Shown piece after piece: positions 35,249 to 44,319 of a DNA stretch of 64,000 bases. The stretch is from Niallia circulans. GTDB taxonomy: Bacteria > Bacillota > Bacilli > Bacillales > Cytobacillaceae. The DNA lies in the NCBI RefSeq assembly GCF_003726095.1, contig NZ_CP026031.1, positions 496,001 to 560,000 of the forward strand, in the 5' to 3' direction. How positions within the stretch are numbered: position 1 is the stretch's first letter; every line of letters begins with the position of its first letter. The position numbers and the translations under genes were made by a program. The notes under the pieces were generated by a model. It searched no databases. It was not told the origin of the DNA and saw nothing but the letters and a program-made list of their open reading frames with translations.

Positions 35249-36048
35249 AACAGTTTCTCCCGTAGTTTTGTACTACAATAATCGATAATTAAAACAACTA
35301 GTAAAGTAAGAATGATAATAGAAGAAGCTCTATCATATTGTAAAAAATTAAGTGTGCGATCATAATATTCACCAATTCCACCGGCACCAACTAATCCTAG
35401 TATTGCTGCTGCACGTACATTTACCTCAAATGTATATAATACATAGGAAGTAAAAGAAGCAGTAACCTGAGGAACAATACCAAAAAAAATCCATTGTATT
35501 TTGTTAGCACCTACAGCAGTCATTCCTTCTAGGGGGCCAGAATCAATAGATTCAATCGCTTCATATAAAAGCTTTGCGATCAACCCAATAGAGAAAATAA
35601 TTAGTGCGATAATTCCTGGCAATGATCCAATCCCGAATATAGCAACAAAGATGGAAGCAAGTAATAGGTCCGGAATAGTTCTAATCAAATTTAAGATCAT
35701 TCGAAATGGATAAAAAATAAATGCGGAGCGTACAATATTACTAGCGCAAAAAATAGCAAGAGGAATGGCTATTATAGCGCCAAAAGTAGTTCCGATTACG
35801 GCCATTCGTATTGTCACTAATAATGGTTCCATAATTTTTTGGAAATATTTCCAATCTGGTGGAACCATTTGTAAGAGTACATCAAATATATTGGGAAAGC
35901 CTTGAATTAATTCGGTAAGGCTCGCATCTGTTTTATAAGCGCTCCACCATAATAAAACAAGAAGAAGCAAGATGGTTAGTATCAATTTGTTTTTCGCTGG
36001 AGGAGTGGGCCTATTTAATAAGGGTTGTTTTATTGCTTTCTCATTCAT
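35245..36048 (-). CDS. phnE: Phosphonate-type ABC transporter permease, first copy
   Basis: 267 residues with the same layout as its neighbour: [25 protein letters not shown] as the coupling loop and [26 protein letters not shown] as the hallmark. Separate PhnE1 and PhnE2 subunits are normal in Firmicute phnDCEE operons. Overlaps phnC by four bases (ATGA), so translation is coupled. Confidence 0.9.
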   Translation of the reverse strand: MNEKAIKQPLLNRPTPPAKNKLILTILLLLVLLWWSAYKTDASLTELIQGFPNIFDVLLQMVPPDWKYFQKIMEPLLVTIRMAVIGTTFGAIIAIPLAIFCASNIVRSAFIFYPFRMILNLIRTIPDLLLASIFVAIFGIGSLPGIIALIIFSIGLIAKLLYEAIESIDSGPLEGMTAVGANKIQWIFFGIVPQVTASFTSYVLYTFEVNVRAAAILGLVGAGGIGEYYDRTLNFLQYDRASSIIILTLLVVLIIDYCSTKLREKLL

Positions 36049-36815
36049 ATCGATTCCCCTAGTAATTCATCTTTTTTTATTTCACGTCCATATATTATTT
36101 TAAACACTTCATCGGTCGCCTCTTCTACGGGGCCGTCAAATACTACCTCACCTGCACGAAGACCAATAATTCGTGTCGCATATTGCCGAGCAAGGTCAAT
36201 GAAGTGCAAATTGACGATGGTTGTAATACCATCTTCTACATTAATTCGTTTCAAATCATCCATAACTTGTTTAGTAGTTAAAGGATCAAGAGAAGCTACT
36301 GGCTCGTCTGCTAAGATGATTTCTGCTTCTTGTGCTAATGCGCGTGCAATTGAAACACGCTGCTGCTGGCCTCCAGAGAGTTCATCTGCACGCGAATATA
36401 CCTTTTCCAATATATTGACTCGATCTAATGCCAGAAGACAAAGATCTATATCCTGTTTCGGGAAAAAGCCTAGAATAGTTCTTAAGGTACCGTGATAACC
36501 AACCCGGCCGGATAGTACATTGCGAAGAACAGTTGAACGCTTGATAAGATTAAAATTTTGAAAAATCATTCCGATATTTCTACGTATTTTTCTTAATTCA
36601 GAACCCTTCGCTGCGGTAATAGATTGACCATTAATGACAATATTTCCTGCGCTTATTTCATGAAGCCGGTTAATGGAGCGGAGGAAAGTAGATTTTCCTG
36701 CGCCAGAAAGACCAACAATGACAACAAATTCTCCTTTGTTAATCGTAATATTAATGTCATTTAATCCTTTAGTTCCATTTGGATAAATTTTAGTTACTTT
36801 TTTAAACTCTATCAA
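36045..36815 (-). CDS. phnC: Phosphonate-type ABC transporter ATP-binding protein
   Basis: 256 residues. Walker [14 protein letters not shown] loop MIFQNFNLI, signature [16 protein letters not shown], Walker [13 protein letters not shown], and switch His in NLHFIDLA. The insertion [19 protein letters not shown] is typical of PhnC. It energises import through the two PhnE subunits. A 150-bp gap with two hairpins separates it from phnD, whereas phnC-phnE-phnE overlap, suggesting more PhnD than transporter is made. Confidence 0.93.
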   Translation of the reverse strand: MIEFKKVTKIYPNGTKGLNDINITINKGEFVVIVGLSGAGKSTFLRSINRLHEISAGNIVINGQSITAAKGSELRKIRRNIGMIFQNFNLIKRSTVLRNVLSGRVGYHGTLRTILGFFPKQDIDLCLLALDRVNILEKVYSRADELSGGQQQRVSIARALAQEAEIILADEPVASLDPLTTKQVMDDLKRINVEDGITTIVNLHFIDLARQYATRIIGLRAGEVVFDGPVEEATDEVFKIIYGREIKKDELLGESI

Positions 36816-36874
36816 TTTTTTACCAACTTTCTAATAAAAATTGAAAAAGAAATCAGATTTATATAGAGAGACTT

Positions 36875-36959
36875 CTTTTTTCTAGTAAAAGTCGGAATAA
36901 AGATATAATAATCCGACACTTACTAGAAAAAAGTCAACCATTTAAAATTTAAATGGTTG
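36875..36959 (-). terminator. Two intercistronic hairpins between phnD and phnC
   Basis: On the minus strand the first hairpin (36935-36959, arms CAACCATTTAAA) follows the phnD stop and runs into TTTTTT. The second (36875-36896 with 36912-36933) has 22-base arms with two mismatches and also ends in T residues. They could partly terminate transcription or protect the phnD mRNA end. Confidence 0.7.
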
Positions 36960-36969
36960 GCAAAAAATA

Positions 36970-37890
36970 TTATTCTGCTACTTTTTCGTTATATTCACGG
37001 ACGATATCAAATTTACTATCATCTGATACGACATATCCTTCATGTGTATAGATATCTCGAATGATTTGATGTCCTTCCTCACTTTTTCCTATTGCAATGA
37101 AAGCTTCTTGAAGTTTCTTTCTCCATTTATCACTCATATCAGAGCGAACAGAGATTGTGTCATTTGGAATATCTTCTGTATACTCAAGTACTTTTGTATC
37201 TTCAAAAACAGTTGGGTAATCTGCTTTCACAATATTACGAGCATCTTGGAAGATGACAGCCGCATCAACATCACCATTTAATAGAGCAATAACGGCTTGG
37301 TCATGTCCTTTGACCGTAACTGTTTCAACATCTCCAGGAACATTAATATCATTTTCCATTAGTTTACCAACAGGCCAAACATAACCAGCAGATGAGGTAA
37401 CATCTTGCGTTGCGATTTTTTTCCCTTTTAAATCAGCTACTGTTTTAATATCAGAATCTGCCTTCACAATAAAAAGGCTTTTATAAAAATCTACTAATTC
37501 ATCATTTTCACTGCCATCGTCGTTAATTCCAAAGCGTTGTGCTTGCAGAATAACATCAGCAGAACCTTTATCATGGGCAAGGACATATGCTGTAGGAGGT
37601 AAAAAACCAACATCAATTTTCTGTGAATCCATTGCTTCGATAATCGTGTTATAGTTAGTAGAAACACTCACTTTAACAGGTATCCCTAGCTCTTTAGATA
37701 GTAAACCTTCCAACGGTTTAGCTTTTGCTTCTAAAGTATCTGCATTAGAAGATGGCACGAATTGTACTGTTAATTCCTTTGGGTCATATCCATCTGTATT
37801 GCTTGTAGTTTTTTCTTCCGATCCACAAGCTGATAGTATCCCTGCAGTTAAAGCAAGGGAAAGTCCGAGCGTAGCAAATTTTTTTAACAT
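36970..37890 (-). CDS. phnD: Phosphonate/phosphite-type ABC substrate-binding lipoprotein
   Basis: 306 residues. Signal peptide with lipobox LSAC (Cys22). The PhnD signature is ELTVQFVPSSNADTLEAKA, then VGFLPPTAYVLAHDKG, then GKKIATQDVTSSAGYVWPVG and ALLNGDVDAAVIFQDA. It captures the phosphorus compound outside the membrane. PhnD homologues bind phosphonates, phosphite or hypophosphite, and sequence alone does not decide. ATG follows GGAGGTC. First gene of phnDCEE; no C-P lyase or phosphite dehydrogenase gene is in the window. Confidence 0.92.
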   Translation of the reverse strand: MLKKFATLGLSLALTAGILSACGSEEKTTSNTDGYDPKELTVQFVPSSNADTLEAKAKPLEGLLSKELGIPVKVSVSTNYNTIIEAMDSQKIDVGFLPPTAYVLAHDKGSADVILQAQRFGINDDGSENDELVDFYKSLFIVKADSDIKTVADLKGKKIATQDVTSSAGYVWPVGKLMENDINVPGDVETVTVKGHDQAVIALLNGDVDAAVIFQDARNIVKADYPTVFEDTKVLEYTEDIPNDTISVRSDMSDKWRKKLQEAFIAIGKSEEGHQIIRDIYTHEGYVVSDDSKFDIVREYNEKVAE

Positions 37891-38179
37891 TTTTAGACCT
37901 CCGAAGTTATTAATGTGTTACTTGTAAAAATATATAATAGATTTGTCATAATTAAAGTGGGAATAATGTTAAGAATTGCAAATTTATTGTAAAGAAGTAC
38001 TAAAAAACTTTTAATAGGTTTAAGAAAAAGAGAGTTAGAGGAGAAAGAAAAGAAATTATAGGTAGTTAAGGTAGAATGAACTTGTTATAATGAACTTGCT
38101 TAATGGAGGAATAAAACGCAGCTTCGATTATACTACTTTATTCGTAAAAATTGGAAATTTAGATACTGGAGATGAAATC

Positions 38180-39736
38180 TTGAATACAGAAGTAACTATA
38201 TTATTAACAAGTGATGTACATGGAAATGTTTTTCCATTGAATTATGGGAATAATGCCCCTGCAGATGTTGGTCTTGGTAAAATTGCTTCTATAATAAGGA
38301 ATGAAAGAGCAAAGAATGTACATACCATTGTAATTGATAATGGTGATTTAATACAGGGCACGCCGTTAACCTACCATTATGCGAATTTTTTAGCAGATAA
38401 AAAAAATCCAATGATAACGATATTAAATGAATTAAAGTATGATGCAGCTGTTATTGGAAATCATGAATTTAATTATGGCTTAGATATTTTAAAATCCGCA
38501 GTAAAGGAATCAAATTTCCCTTGGTTGTCTGCAAATATTGTCGATGTAAAAACGAAAACACCATTTTTAGGAATTCCTTATGTAATAAAGAGAATAAATG
38601 GTTTTAAGATTGCTATTCTAGGTATAACAACCCATTACATTCCCAATTGGGAAAATCCTCAGAATATCAGAGGACTGCAATTTAATGATGCATATGACAG
38701 TGCAAAAGAATGGGTAGAGCTGATTAAGAAGGAAGAGCAGCCAGATGTTCTTGTTATCTCTTATCATGGAGGATTTGAAAGGGATCCTGAAACTGGTGAG
38801 CCATCCGAAGTATTGACTAGAGAGAATCAAGGATATACCATTTGTAAACAAATTGACGGGGTAGATGTACTTTTAACAGGGCATCAACATAGAGAATTAA
38901 CCGGTAATATCAATGGAACAGAAATTATTCAACCAAGCAATAATGGAAAGTATGTAGGAAAAATAACATTATTACTAGATGATAAAGGCGAAGTAATCGA
39001 GAAAAGCTCTGAACTATTATCTGTTGCTGAAGTAGAAGCTGATGAGGATATTCTATTATTAGTAAAGGAAAATGAGGAATGGACACAGGAATGGTTAGAT
39101 ACGCCGATTGGCTATATTGATGGGGAAATGTTAGTAACAGATCCGATGCAAATTCGCTTAAAGGACAGCGCGCTTATCGAATTTATTAATAAAGTACAAA
39201 TGGATGCAGCGCAAGTGAAAATCAGTAATACTGCACTTTTTAATAACGAATCACCGGGATTTAAGCCCAATGTAACAATGAGAGATATTGTATCCAATTA
39301 TATTTATCCTAATACATTTAAAGTGCTTGCTCTAACTGGAAAGGATATTCGTCGTGCGCTCGAACAAAGTGCAAAATATTTTGCTTTAAATGACGAGGGA
39401 GAGCCGATTGTCAATCCTTCGTTTGTTTATCCTAAACCCCAGCACTACAACTACGATATGTGGGAAGGAATTGAATACACACTCGATCTAACTAAGCCAA
39501 TTGGACAGAGAGTTGTTCAGTTAGATTTTGAGGGGGCGCCAATAGACGAGGAAGGTGTATATGAAGTAGTAATGAATAATTATCGAGCAGGAGGCGGTGG
39601 AGATTTCTTTATGTTCAAAAATAAGCCTGTTATCCGTGAAATTCAATTTGACGCTTCTGAATTAATAGCTAATTATATTATGGAGAGAAAGGTCGTACCT
39701 GCGACTTGTAATCATAATTGGAAAGTCATTTGGTAA
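38180..39736 (+). CDS. 5'-nucleotidase/2',3'-cyclic phosphodiesterase-like metallophosphatase
   Basis: About 518 residues with two domains. The metallophosphatase core has TSDVHGN, DNGDLIQG, IGNHEFNYG, ISYHGG and LTGHQHRE, the full set of metal ligands. The C-terminal substrate-binding domain includes NYRAGGGGDFFMF. It dephosphorylates nucleotides. No signal peptide is visible, so it is probably cytoplasmic, unlike YfkN. The frame is open from ATG 38090, but TTG 38180 follows GGAG at suitable distance and starts where homologues do; the start is uncertain. It is divergent from phnDCEE, hinting at a shared phosphorus-scavenging role. Confidence 0.88.
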   Translation: MNTEVTILLTSDVHGNVFPLNYGNNAPADVGLGKIASIIRNERAKNVHTIVIDNGDLIQGTPLTYHYANFLADKKNPMITILNELKYDAAVIGNHEFNYGLDILKSAVKESNFPWLSANIVDVKTKTPFLGIPYVIKRINGFKIAILGITTHYIPNWENPQNIRGLQFNDAYDSAKEWVELIKKEEQPDVLVISYHGGFERDPETGEPSEVLTRENQGYTICKQIDGVDVLLTGHQHRELTGNINGTEIIQPSNNGKYVGKITLLLDDKGEVIEKSSELLSVAEVEADEDILLLVKENEEWTQEWLDTPIGYIDGEMLVTDPMQIRLKDSALIEFINKVQMDAAQVKISNTALFNNESPGFKPNVTMRDIVSNYIYPNTFKVLALTGKDIRRALEQSAKYFALNDEGEPIVNPSFVYPKPQHYNYDMWEGIEYTLDLTKPIGQRVVQLDFEGAPIDEEGVYEVVMNNYRAGGGGDFFMFKNKPVIREIQFDASELIANYIMERKVVPATCNHNWKVIW

Positions 39737-39778
39737 GAGGAAGATACTATTTACACTTATAACAATAACATAAACGAT

Positions 39779-39826
39779 AAAAACAGCTAAAACGGTAGAC
39801 CGATGATCGTTATGTAGCTGTTTTTT
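39779..39826 (+). terminator. Terminator of the nucleotidase gene
   Basis: AAAAACAGCTA (39779-39789) pairs with TAGCTGTTTTT (from 39815), followed by further T. Confidence 0.85.
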
Positions 39827-39850
39827 CTACTTTTATTTATAGAAAGTTAA

Positions 39851-39879
39851 TTGACAAGCTCTTTTATTTCCTTTTTAAT
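39851..39879 (+). promoter_or_regulatory. Sigma-A promoter of the amidotransferase-like gene
   Basis: TTGACA (39851-39856), 17-bp spacer, TTTAAT (39874-39879), 47 bp before the TTG start. Confidence 0.6.
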
Positions 39880-39925
39880 ATTGTTAATATTGAAAAAATT
39901 AAATAGTGTCAGGGGATGGAGAGCG

Positions 39926-40657
39926 TTGAGTAAACCGGTAATAGGGATAACAGGTGCATACGTATTTAAAAATAAATTTATGGAAGGCACATATGTGCAT
40001 CATGATTATCAAAAATCCGTTGCAGTCAATGGAGGATTGCCAGTTATCTTGCCGTTTGTAGAGGAGGACCTGGCAAGAGAAATGGTGGATCTTTGTGATG
40101 CTGTGATTTTGAGTGGAGGAGAGGATGTAGATCCGAGTTTATTTGGAGAAGATCCACATCAAAATATAGGGGACACCATTATTTTGCGTGATAAAGTGGA
40201 AATACAAATAATTAAAAGGGCGATGGAAACGAATAAACCAATACTTGCAATTTGTAGAGGAATTCAAATTTTAAATGTTGCTTTAGGAGGAACATTAATA
40301 CAAGATATTCCTTCGCAAATAAAAGATAGTATTAAACATACTCAATCTGTGAATAGAAATTTAGACACCCATTTTATTTCTATTGAAGAAAAAAGTAAGT
40401 TAGCAAATATAATTGGCGAAACAAAAACAAGAGTAAATAGCCTTCATCATCAAGCTATTGATGGTTTAGCAGCAGGCTTAGAAATAGTTGCCACTAGTAG
40501 CGATGGTGTAATAGAAGCTGTTGAGCATAAGAGCTATCCTAACTTTTTACTAGGGATTCAATGGCATCCAGAATCAATGGCGTCTACTAATGATAAAATG
40601 AATCAGATTTTTAGAGAATTCATAAAAAGTGTAAAAAAGCAGAGGGTAATGGGGTAG
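39926..40657 (+). CDS. Gamma-glutamyl-GABA hydrolase-family protein (class I glutamine amidotransferase-like)
   Basis: 243 residues. The nucleophile elbow is ILAICRGIQILNVALGG (Cys followed by Arg-Gly, as in PuuD), and the His-Glu of the triad lie in LGIQWHPESM. AVILSGGEDVDPSLFGE is typical of the family. It hydrolyses gamma-glutamyl amides, in E. coli PuuD during putrescine breakdown, but no puu genes are nearby and the substrate here is unknown. Start TTG 39926 follows GGATGGAGAG; the frame is open upstream only through promoter DNA. Confidence 0.88.
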   Translation: MSKPVIGITGAYVFKNKFMEGTYVHHDYQKSVAVNGGLPVILPFVEEDLAREMVDLCDAVILSGGEDVDPSLFGEDPHQNIGDTIILRDKVEIQIIKRAMETNKPILAICRGIQILNVALGGTLIQDIPSQIKDSIKHTQSVNRNLDTHFISIEEKSKLANIIGETKTRVNSLHHQAIDGLAAGLEIVATSSDGVIEAVEHKSYPNFLLGIQWHPESMASTNDKMNQIFREFIKSVKKQRVMG

Positions 40658-40802
40658 AAAATTTGTCTAATAAATGAAAAAATATCGAGAGTTACACAAA
40701 TAGAAAGCTTAAAACTGAAAAAGATGAAAAAAAAGTTAGTATTAAGTCCTAAAATCAGCTAAAATAGTAGGGTAAGACAATTTTTTCTTTGGAGGTATAA
40801 CA

Positions 40803-41069
40803 ATGAGCGAAAAAACATTTACAGTAATTGATGAAACTGGTATTCATGCAAGACCAGCAACATTATTAGTTAGCACTGCTAGCAAGTTCAAATCAGATAT
40901 GCAAATCTCTTTCAAAGGGAAATCTGTGAACTTAAAGTCTATTATGGGCGTAATGTCACTAGGTGTACCTAAAGGTGGAGAAATTACTATTTCTGCAACT
41001 GGTGAAGATGAAGTAGAAGCAGTTGATGGTGTAGAAGCTGTCCTTAAAAAAGAAGGATTAGTTGGTTAA
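40803..41069 (+). CDS. ptsH: Phosphocarrier protein HPr
   Basis: 88 residues, full length. It carries phosphate from Enzyme I to sugar-specific Enzyme II. His15 in TGIHARPAT is the PTS phosphorylation site, and Ser46 in [11 protein letters not shown] is the HPr-kinase site used for CcpA-dependent catabolite repression. Presence of His15 excludes Crh. ATG 40803 follows GGAGG. A weak TTAGTA-N18-TAAAAT promoter lies at 40736-40765. No ptsI gene follows, which is unusual because ptsHI normally form one operon. Confidence 0.95.
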   Translation: MSEKTFTVIDETGIHARPATLLVSTASKFKSDMQISFKGKSVNLKSIMGVMSLGVPKGGEITISATGEDEVEAVDGVEAVLKKEGLVG

Positions 41070-41129
41070 TTTTTTACCTATGACCCTCATTTATGAGGGT
41101 CTATCTCCAGTTATTTTTTTGTCATCAAA
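41070..41129 (+). terminator. Weak hairpin after ptsH
   Basis: GACCCTCAT (41082-41090) pairs with ATGAGGGTC (41093-41101) around a two-base loop, and a T run follows only at 41113-41120. Possibly an inefficient terminator. Confidence 0.4.
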
Positions 41130-41143
41130 TTAAAGCGTTTACA
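41130..41143. promoter_or_regulatory. Cre-like (CcpA) site
   Basis: TTAAAGCGTTTACA has one mismatch to the cre consensus TGWAANCGNTNWCA. It lies between ptsH and a structured segment that ends in a terminator. Confidence 0.5.
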
Positions 41144-41148
41144 CATTC

Positions 41149-41251
41149 GGTGGTAACTGAATATGGGGTTATTAATTTAATGTATGTACCACCTAAAGAT
41201 TTGACCCTTAATCAGAATGAAATCTATTTTGATTAAGGGTCAAGTCTTTTT
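41149..41251 (+). ncRNA. Candidate structured RNA between ptsH and ylmA
   Basis: GGTGGTA (41149-41155) pairs with TACCACC (41187-41193). It is followed by a strong terminator: TTGACCCTTAATCA (41201-41214) with TGATTAAGGGTCAA (41230-41243) and a T run. The next gene starts 115 bp further on, so this is not the terminator of an annotated gene other than by long read-through from ptsH. It could be a small RNA, a leader, or only an extended ptsH 3' end. Confidence 0.35.
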
Positions 41252-41366
41252 CATTATCTTTCTTCTTTGTAATATGAGCAATGAAAAATACAAATTTCTT
41301 TGATTCCTCATTCTGTACAAATTATATGAATTTTTAGTAAAATGTAGAGGAGATAGGGGGATTAGT

Positions 41367-42155
41367 ATGGTTGTTAAAATAGAAGAGGTTGGCTTAAAAA
41401 GAAATGGTCAGTGGATACTGAAAAATATTAATTGGGAGATTAAAAAAGGAGAAAATTGGATTCTGTATGGTCTAAATGGGGCCGGAAAGACAGCTTTGTT
41501 AAATATGATTTGTGCGTATTATCATCCGACAGTTGGGAAAATGGAAGTATTAGGAAAAGAGTTTGGGAAGTCAGAGTTAGGAGGAGCGCTAAGGCGAAAG
41601 ATTGGACTAGTATCCAACCGGCTACAACAAAATTTATATGCGTCAGATAGCGCATTTGAAATTGTACTTAGCGGCGCATATGCTTCGATTGGATTATATG
41701 AGTCACCAACAACGGAAATTAGAAACAGGGCAATTGAAATAATGGAGAAGCTAGGTAGCTTGGATTATGCAGATAGACCATATAGTAGTTTATCACAAGG
41801 AGAGAGACAAAGAGTATTAATCGGAAGAGCGCTAATGGTAAATCCCGAACTAATTATTTTAGATGAACCTGCTACAGGCTTAGATTTTTTAGCAAGAGAA
41901 CAATTATTAGATACCATTTCTAGTTTGGTATCTGAAAATAGTAGCATCATTTACGTTACACATCATGTTGAGGAAATATTACCAGTGTTTTCCCATACCT
42001 TTCTGTTGAAAAAGGGAGAGGAATTTATCTCAGGATATACAAAGGAAGTATTAACCAGCAAGAACATGAGCAGCTTTTTTTCGTTACCGGTAGAAGTCAT
42101 TTGGAATAATGAAAGACCACTATTAGCCAGAAGTAGCTCATTAATAAAGAAATAA
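41367..42155 (+). CDS. ylmA: ABC transporter ATP-binding protein, YlmA-like
   Basis: 262 residues with Walker A YGLNGAGKTALLN, signature SSLSQGERQRVLIGRAL, Walker B LIILDEPATGLD and switch His VTHHVEE. No permease gene is adjacent. It resembles the orphan ATPase YlmA of B. subtilis (ModF/PhotA-like group), whose function is unknown. ATG 41367 follows AGGGGGA. The HAD gene begins 17 bp downstream, so the two are likely co-transcribed. Confidence 0.88.
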   Translation: MVVKIEEVGLKRNGQWILKNINWEIKKGENWILYGLNGAGKTALLNMICAYYHPTVGKMEVLGKEFGKSELGGALRRKIGLVSNRLQQNLYASDSAFEIVLSGAYASIGLYESPTTEIRNRAIEIMEKLGSLDYADRPYSSLSQGERQRVLIGRALMVNPELIILDEPATGLDFLAREQLLDTISSLVSENSSIIYVTHHVEEILPVFSHTFLLKKGEEFISGYTKEVLTSKNMSSFFSLPVEVIWNNERPLLARSSSLIKK

Positions 42156-42171
42156 TAAAGGAGAAAGAATT

Positions 42172-42945
42172 TTGGCATATAAAATTGTATTTATTGATAT
42201 TGATGGTACATTAGTAAATGAAGAGAAACAAATTCCTAGTGACGCGAAAGCAGCCATTAAGGAATTAAAGAAGCGGAATATCCCAATTGTTTTAGCAACT
42301 GGAAGAGCACCTTATTTCTTTTCTCATATTTTAGAGGAGCTTGGTTTATCGTCTTTTATTTCTTTTAATGGCTCATATGTTGTCCATGAAAAAGAGGAAG
42401 TTTATAAAAAACCAATCCCAATGGAGATACTAGAAATGCTAGAAAATACTGCCTTAAAAAATAATCATCCAATCGTTTTTCAAGGGAGCAAGGAAGGCTG
42501 CGCTAATCATAAGGAGCATGCACATATTATTGAATCATTTCAATCATTAAAATTAAAGGCACCTTCTTATCGAAAAGATTTTTGGAAGGAAGCTGATATC
42601 TATCAATGCTTGCTTTTTTGTGAGGAAAGCGAAGAAAAGGTATATGAAGAAGCGTTTTCCAATATACATTTTGTTCGTTGGCATCCTTTATCCATGGATG
42701 TTATTCCAACAGGTGGGTCAAAAGCAGCTGGGATTGCACAAATTTTAAACATACTAAATATCGATCCAAAGGAAGCTGTAGCATTTGGAGATGGATTAAA
42801 TGATAAAGAAATGCTTTCGTATGTAGGAATGGGAATAGCTATGGGGAATGCCCATAAAGATATTAAGCCATATGCAAAATTTGTTACAAAGCATGTAGAT
42901 GATGGGGGACTAGCTTACGGATTACAAAAAATAAGCCTCCTTTAA
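42172..42945 (+). CDS. HAD-superfamily phosphatase, Cof type
   Basis: 257 residues. Motif I is FIDIDGTLVNEE with the nucleophilic Asp, motif II includes VLATGRA, and motif IV is AFGDGLNDKEML. The cap domain sits between about 85 and 185 (class IIB). These enzymes dephosphorylate sugar phosphates, flavin or pyridoxal phosphate. Start is TTG 42172, nine bases after AAAGGAG. Forms a short operon with the YlmA-like ATPase. Confidence 0.92.
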   Translation: MAYKIVFIDIDGTLVNEEKQIPSDAKAAIKELKKRNIPIVLATGRAPYFFSHILEELGLSSFISFNGSYVVHEKEEVYKKPIPMEILEMLENTALKNNHPIVFQGSKEGCANHKEHAHIIESFQSLKLKAPSYRKDFWKEADIYQCLLFCEESEEKVYEEAFSNIHFVRWHPLSMDVIPTGGSKAAGIAQILNILNIDPKEAVAFGDGLNDKEMLSYVGMGIAMGNAHKDIKPYAKFVTKHVDDGGLAYGLQKISLL

Positions 42946-42982
42946 CTTTTGATCAGAAAAAAGAGAAGATACATATATAAAG

Positions 42983-43021
42983 AAGCTGCCAAATATTGAT
43001 CACTTTTTTTGGCAGCTTTTT
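42983..43021 (+). terminator. Terminator of the ylmA-HAD operon
   Basis: AAGCTGCCAAA (42983-42993) pairs with TTTGGCAGCTT (43008-43018), then T residues. Confidence 0.88.
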
Positions 43022-43084
43022 AGTACTATTCTATTTGGTTGTAAGAGAGAGATTGATGACGATATTCCATAAAAATAAGTTTGA

Positions 43085-43417
43085 TTAGTCTTCCCAGTTT
43101 TCATAGACAACAACTCCTCCTGATAAATCGATTGTATTACGTTCTCCTTTATAAAGAAGTTTGCCATCCTCTTCTACAATTAGATTTTCATAAGTAAATA
43201 CTTTTTTTCCGTTTGGCAAGGTAATGACTACTTTGTCTCCATATTCTTCTGTTCCTGTTTTGGGCTCACTAGCAAAATATCTATCTGAAAATATGTAACC
43301 TCCGAAAATTGTGGTAAGCAGTAAGATAGAGCCTAAAAAATACATCACTTTTTTACCTATCCTATTTTTATTTTCAATTTCCTCATGTTTATCTGTACGT
43401 TTCATATGCTCTTCCAC
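43085..43417 (-). CDS. Hypothetical single-pass membrane protein
   Basis: 110 residues. A charged N-terminus is followed by one membrane helix (VMYFLGSILLLTTIFGGYIF, about 24-44) and an extracellular beta-rich domain (DKVVITLPNGKKVFTYENL, then GKLLYKGERNTIDL). I do not recognise the family. Start is GTG 43417 after AAAAGGTG; ATG 43405 is possible. Divergent from yuaF; function unknown. Confidence 0.7.
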   Translation of the reverse strand: MEEHMKRTDKHEEIENKNRIGKKVMYFLGSILLLTTIFGGYIFSDRYFASEPKTGTEEYGDKVVITLPNGKKVFTYENLIVEEDGKLLYKGERNTIDLSGGVVVYENWED

Positions 43418-43667
43418 AATATCACCTTTTCATAAAGTTTTATTGCTCAAACGGTAACAATGGTATATACAAAATATTTCGTTGATATAGATGAAATTCC
43501 CCTTAAACTATGATATGAAACAAATTCTTAAAGATGACGAAATATTAATGGAAGAATGATTTTTTTGCATGCTTGATAAGCTGATGCTAAAAAAGGGTAT
43601 TAGTTCTTTATTTCTGTATGCCAGTTCATACAATATAAGTATAATTTAGATTTTTTCTAAAAATTCC
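43418..43667. other. Intergenic sequence upstream of the sigma-W promoter
   Basis: About 250 bp, AT-rich, no gene or hairpin identified. Confidence 0.3.
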
Positions 43668-43693
43668 TGAAACCTTTCTTCGTCTAAGTCGTA
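43668..43693 (+). promoter_or_regulatory. Sigma-W promoter of yuaF-floT
   Basis: TGAAAC (43668-43673), exactly 16 bp, CGTA (43690-43693): a perfect match to the sigma-W consensus. In B. subtilis the yuaFGI operon is a sigma-W target. Confidence 0.85.
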
Positions 43694-43776
43694 TGTATGG
43701 TAAGTACTAAAATGAAGGAGGTCTGATTTTAGTGAATACATAACAAAATTAAATTTTTAGAAAGTGAATGATGTGT

Positions 43777-44292
43777 ATGGAATTATTCGGCTTTGATCTT
43801 CCCTCCATTTATTTAACTGTTTTAATTGGTTCGGGAATATGTGTCATATTAACCTTATTACTATCAGACTTATTTGGTGGAGACGTGGGTGTATTTAATC
43901 CTACTTTAATCCTTGCTTTTTTTACGATATTATCAGCAAGTGGTTATCTTATGGAGAAGTATTCTTCTATCAATAGCTTCATTATTCTTTCCATTTCAGC
44001 AATAATCGCACTTATTATTTCTAGCTGCTTACACTTTTTTGTTTTTATTCCTCTTGCTAATGCAGAAGAATCATTAGTTTATAGCGATGAATCACTTAAG
44101 GGAAGAATTGGCAAAGTCATTACAGCAATTCCGCAGGATGGCTATGGAGAAATATTGATCGAAAGCATCAGTGGAAATATCTCAAAAACTGCAGCAAGCT
44201 TTTATAACGAAGAAATTGGATTTGGCGAAGAAACGGTTATAGTAGAAATTAAAGAAAATGTTGCTTATGTTGTTCGCAAGGATGGCATATAG
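43777..44292 (+). CDS. yuaF: NfeD-family membrane protein YuaF
   Basis: About 171 residues: three or four membrane helices in residues 1-95, then a soluble OB-fold domain (LKGRIGKVITAIPQDGYGEI onward). NfeD proteins are co-encoded with flotillins and contribute to membrane microdomain organisation and fluidity. The frame also begins at ATG 43768 and ribosome sites are weak for both; a strong AAGGAGG at 43714 precedes only a three-codon frame. First gene of yuaF-floT behind the sigma-W promoter. Confidence 0.88.
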   Translation: MELFGFDLPSIYLTVLIGSGICVILTLLLSDLFGGDVGVFNPTLILAFFTILSASGYLMEKYSSINSFIILSISAIIALIISSCLHFFVFIPLANAEESLVYSDESLKGRIGKVITAIPQDGYGEILIESISGNISKTAASFYNEEIGFGEETVIVEIKENVAYVVRKDGI

Positions 44293-44319
44293 TAAAGCAA
44301 ACAAAAGGAGGAAAAATGA

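Noticed and set aside
36025..36495. 156-codon plus-strand frame opposite phnC
   Set aside because: Antisense shadow of a clear ABC ATPase.
37891..38089. PhoP box upstream of phnD
   Set aside because: TGTAAA-like elements occur but not as repeats with the required spacing.
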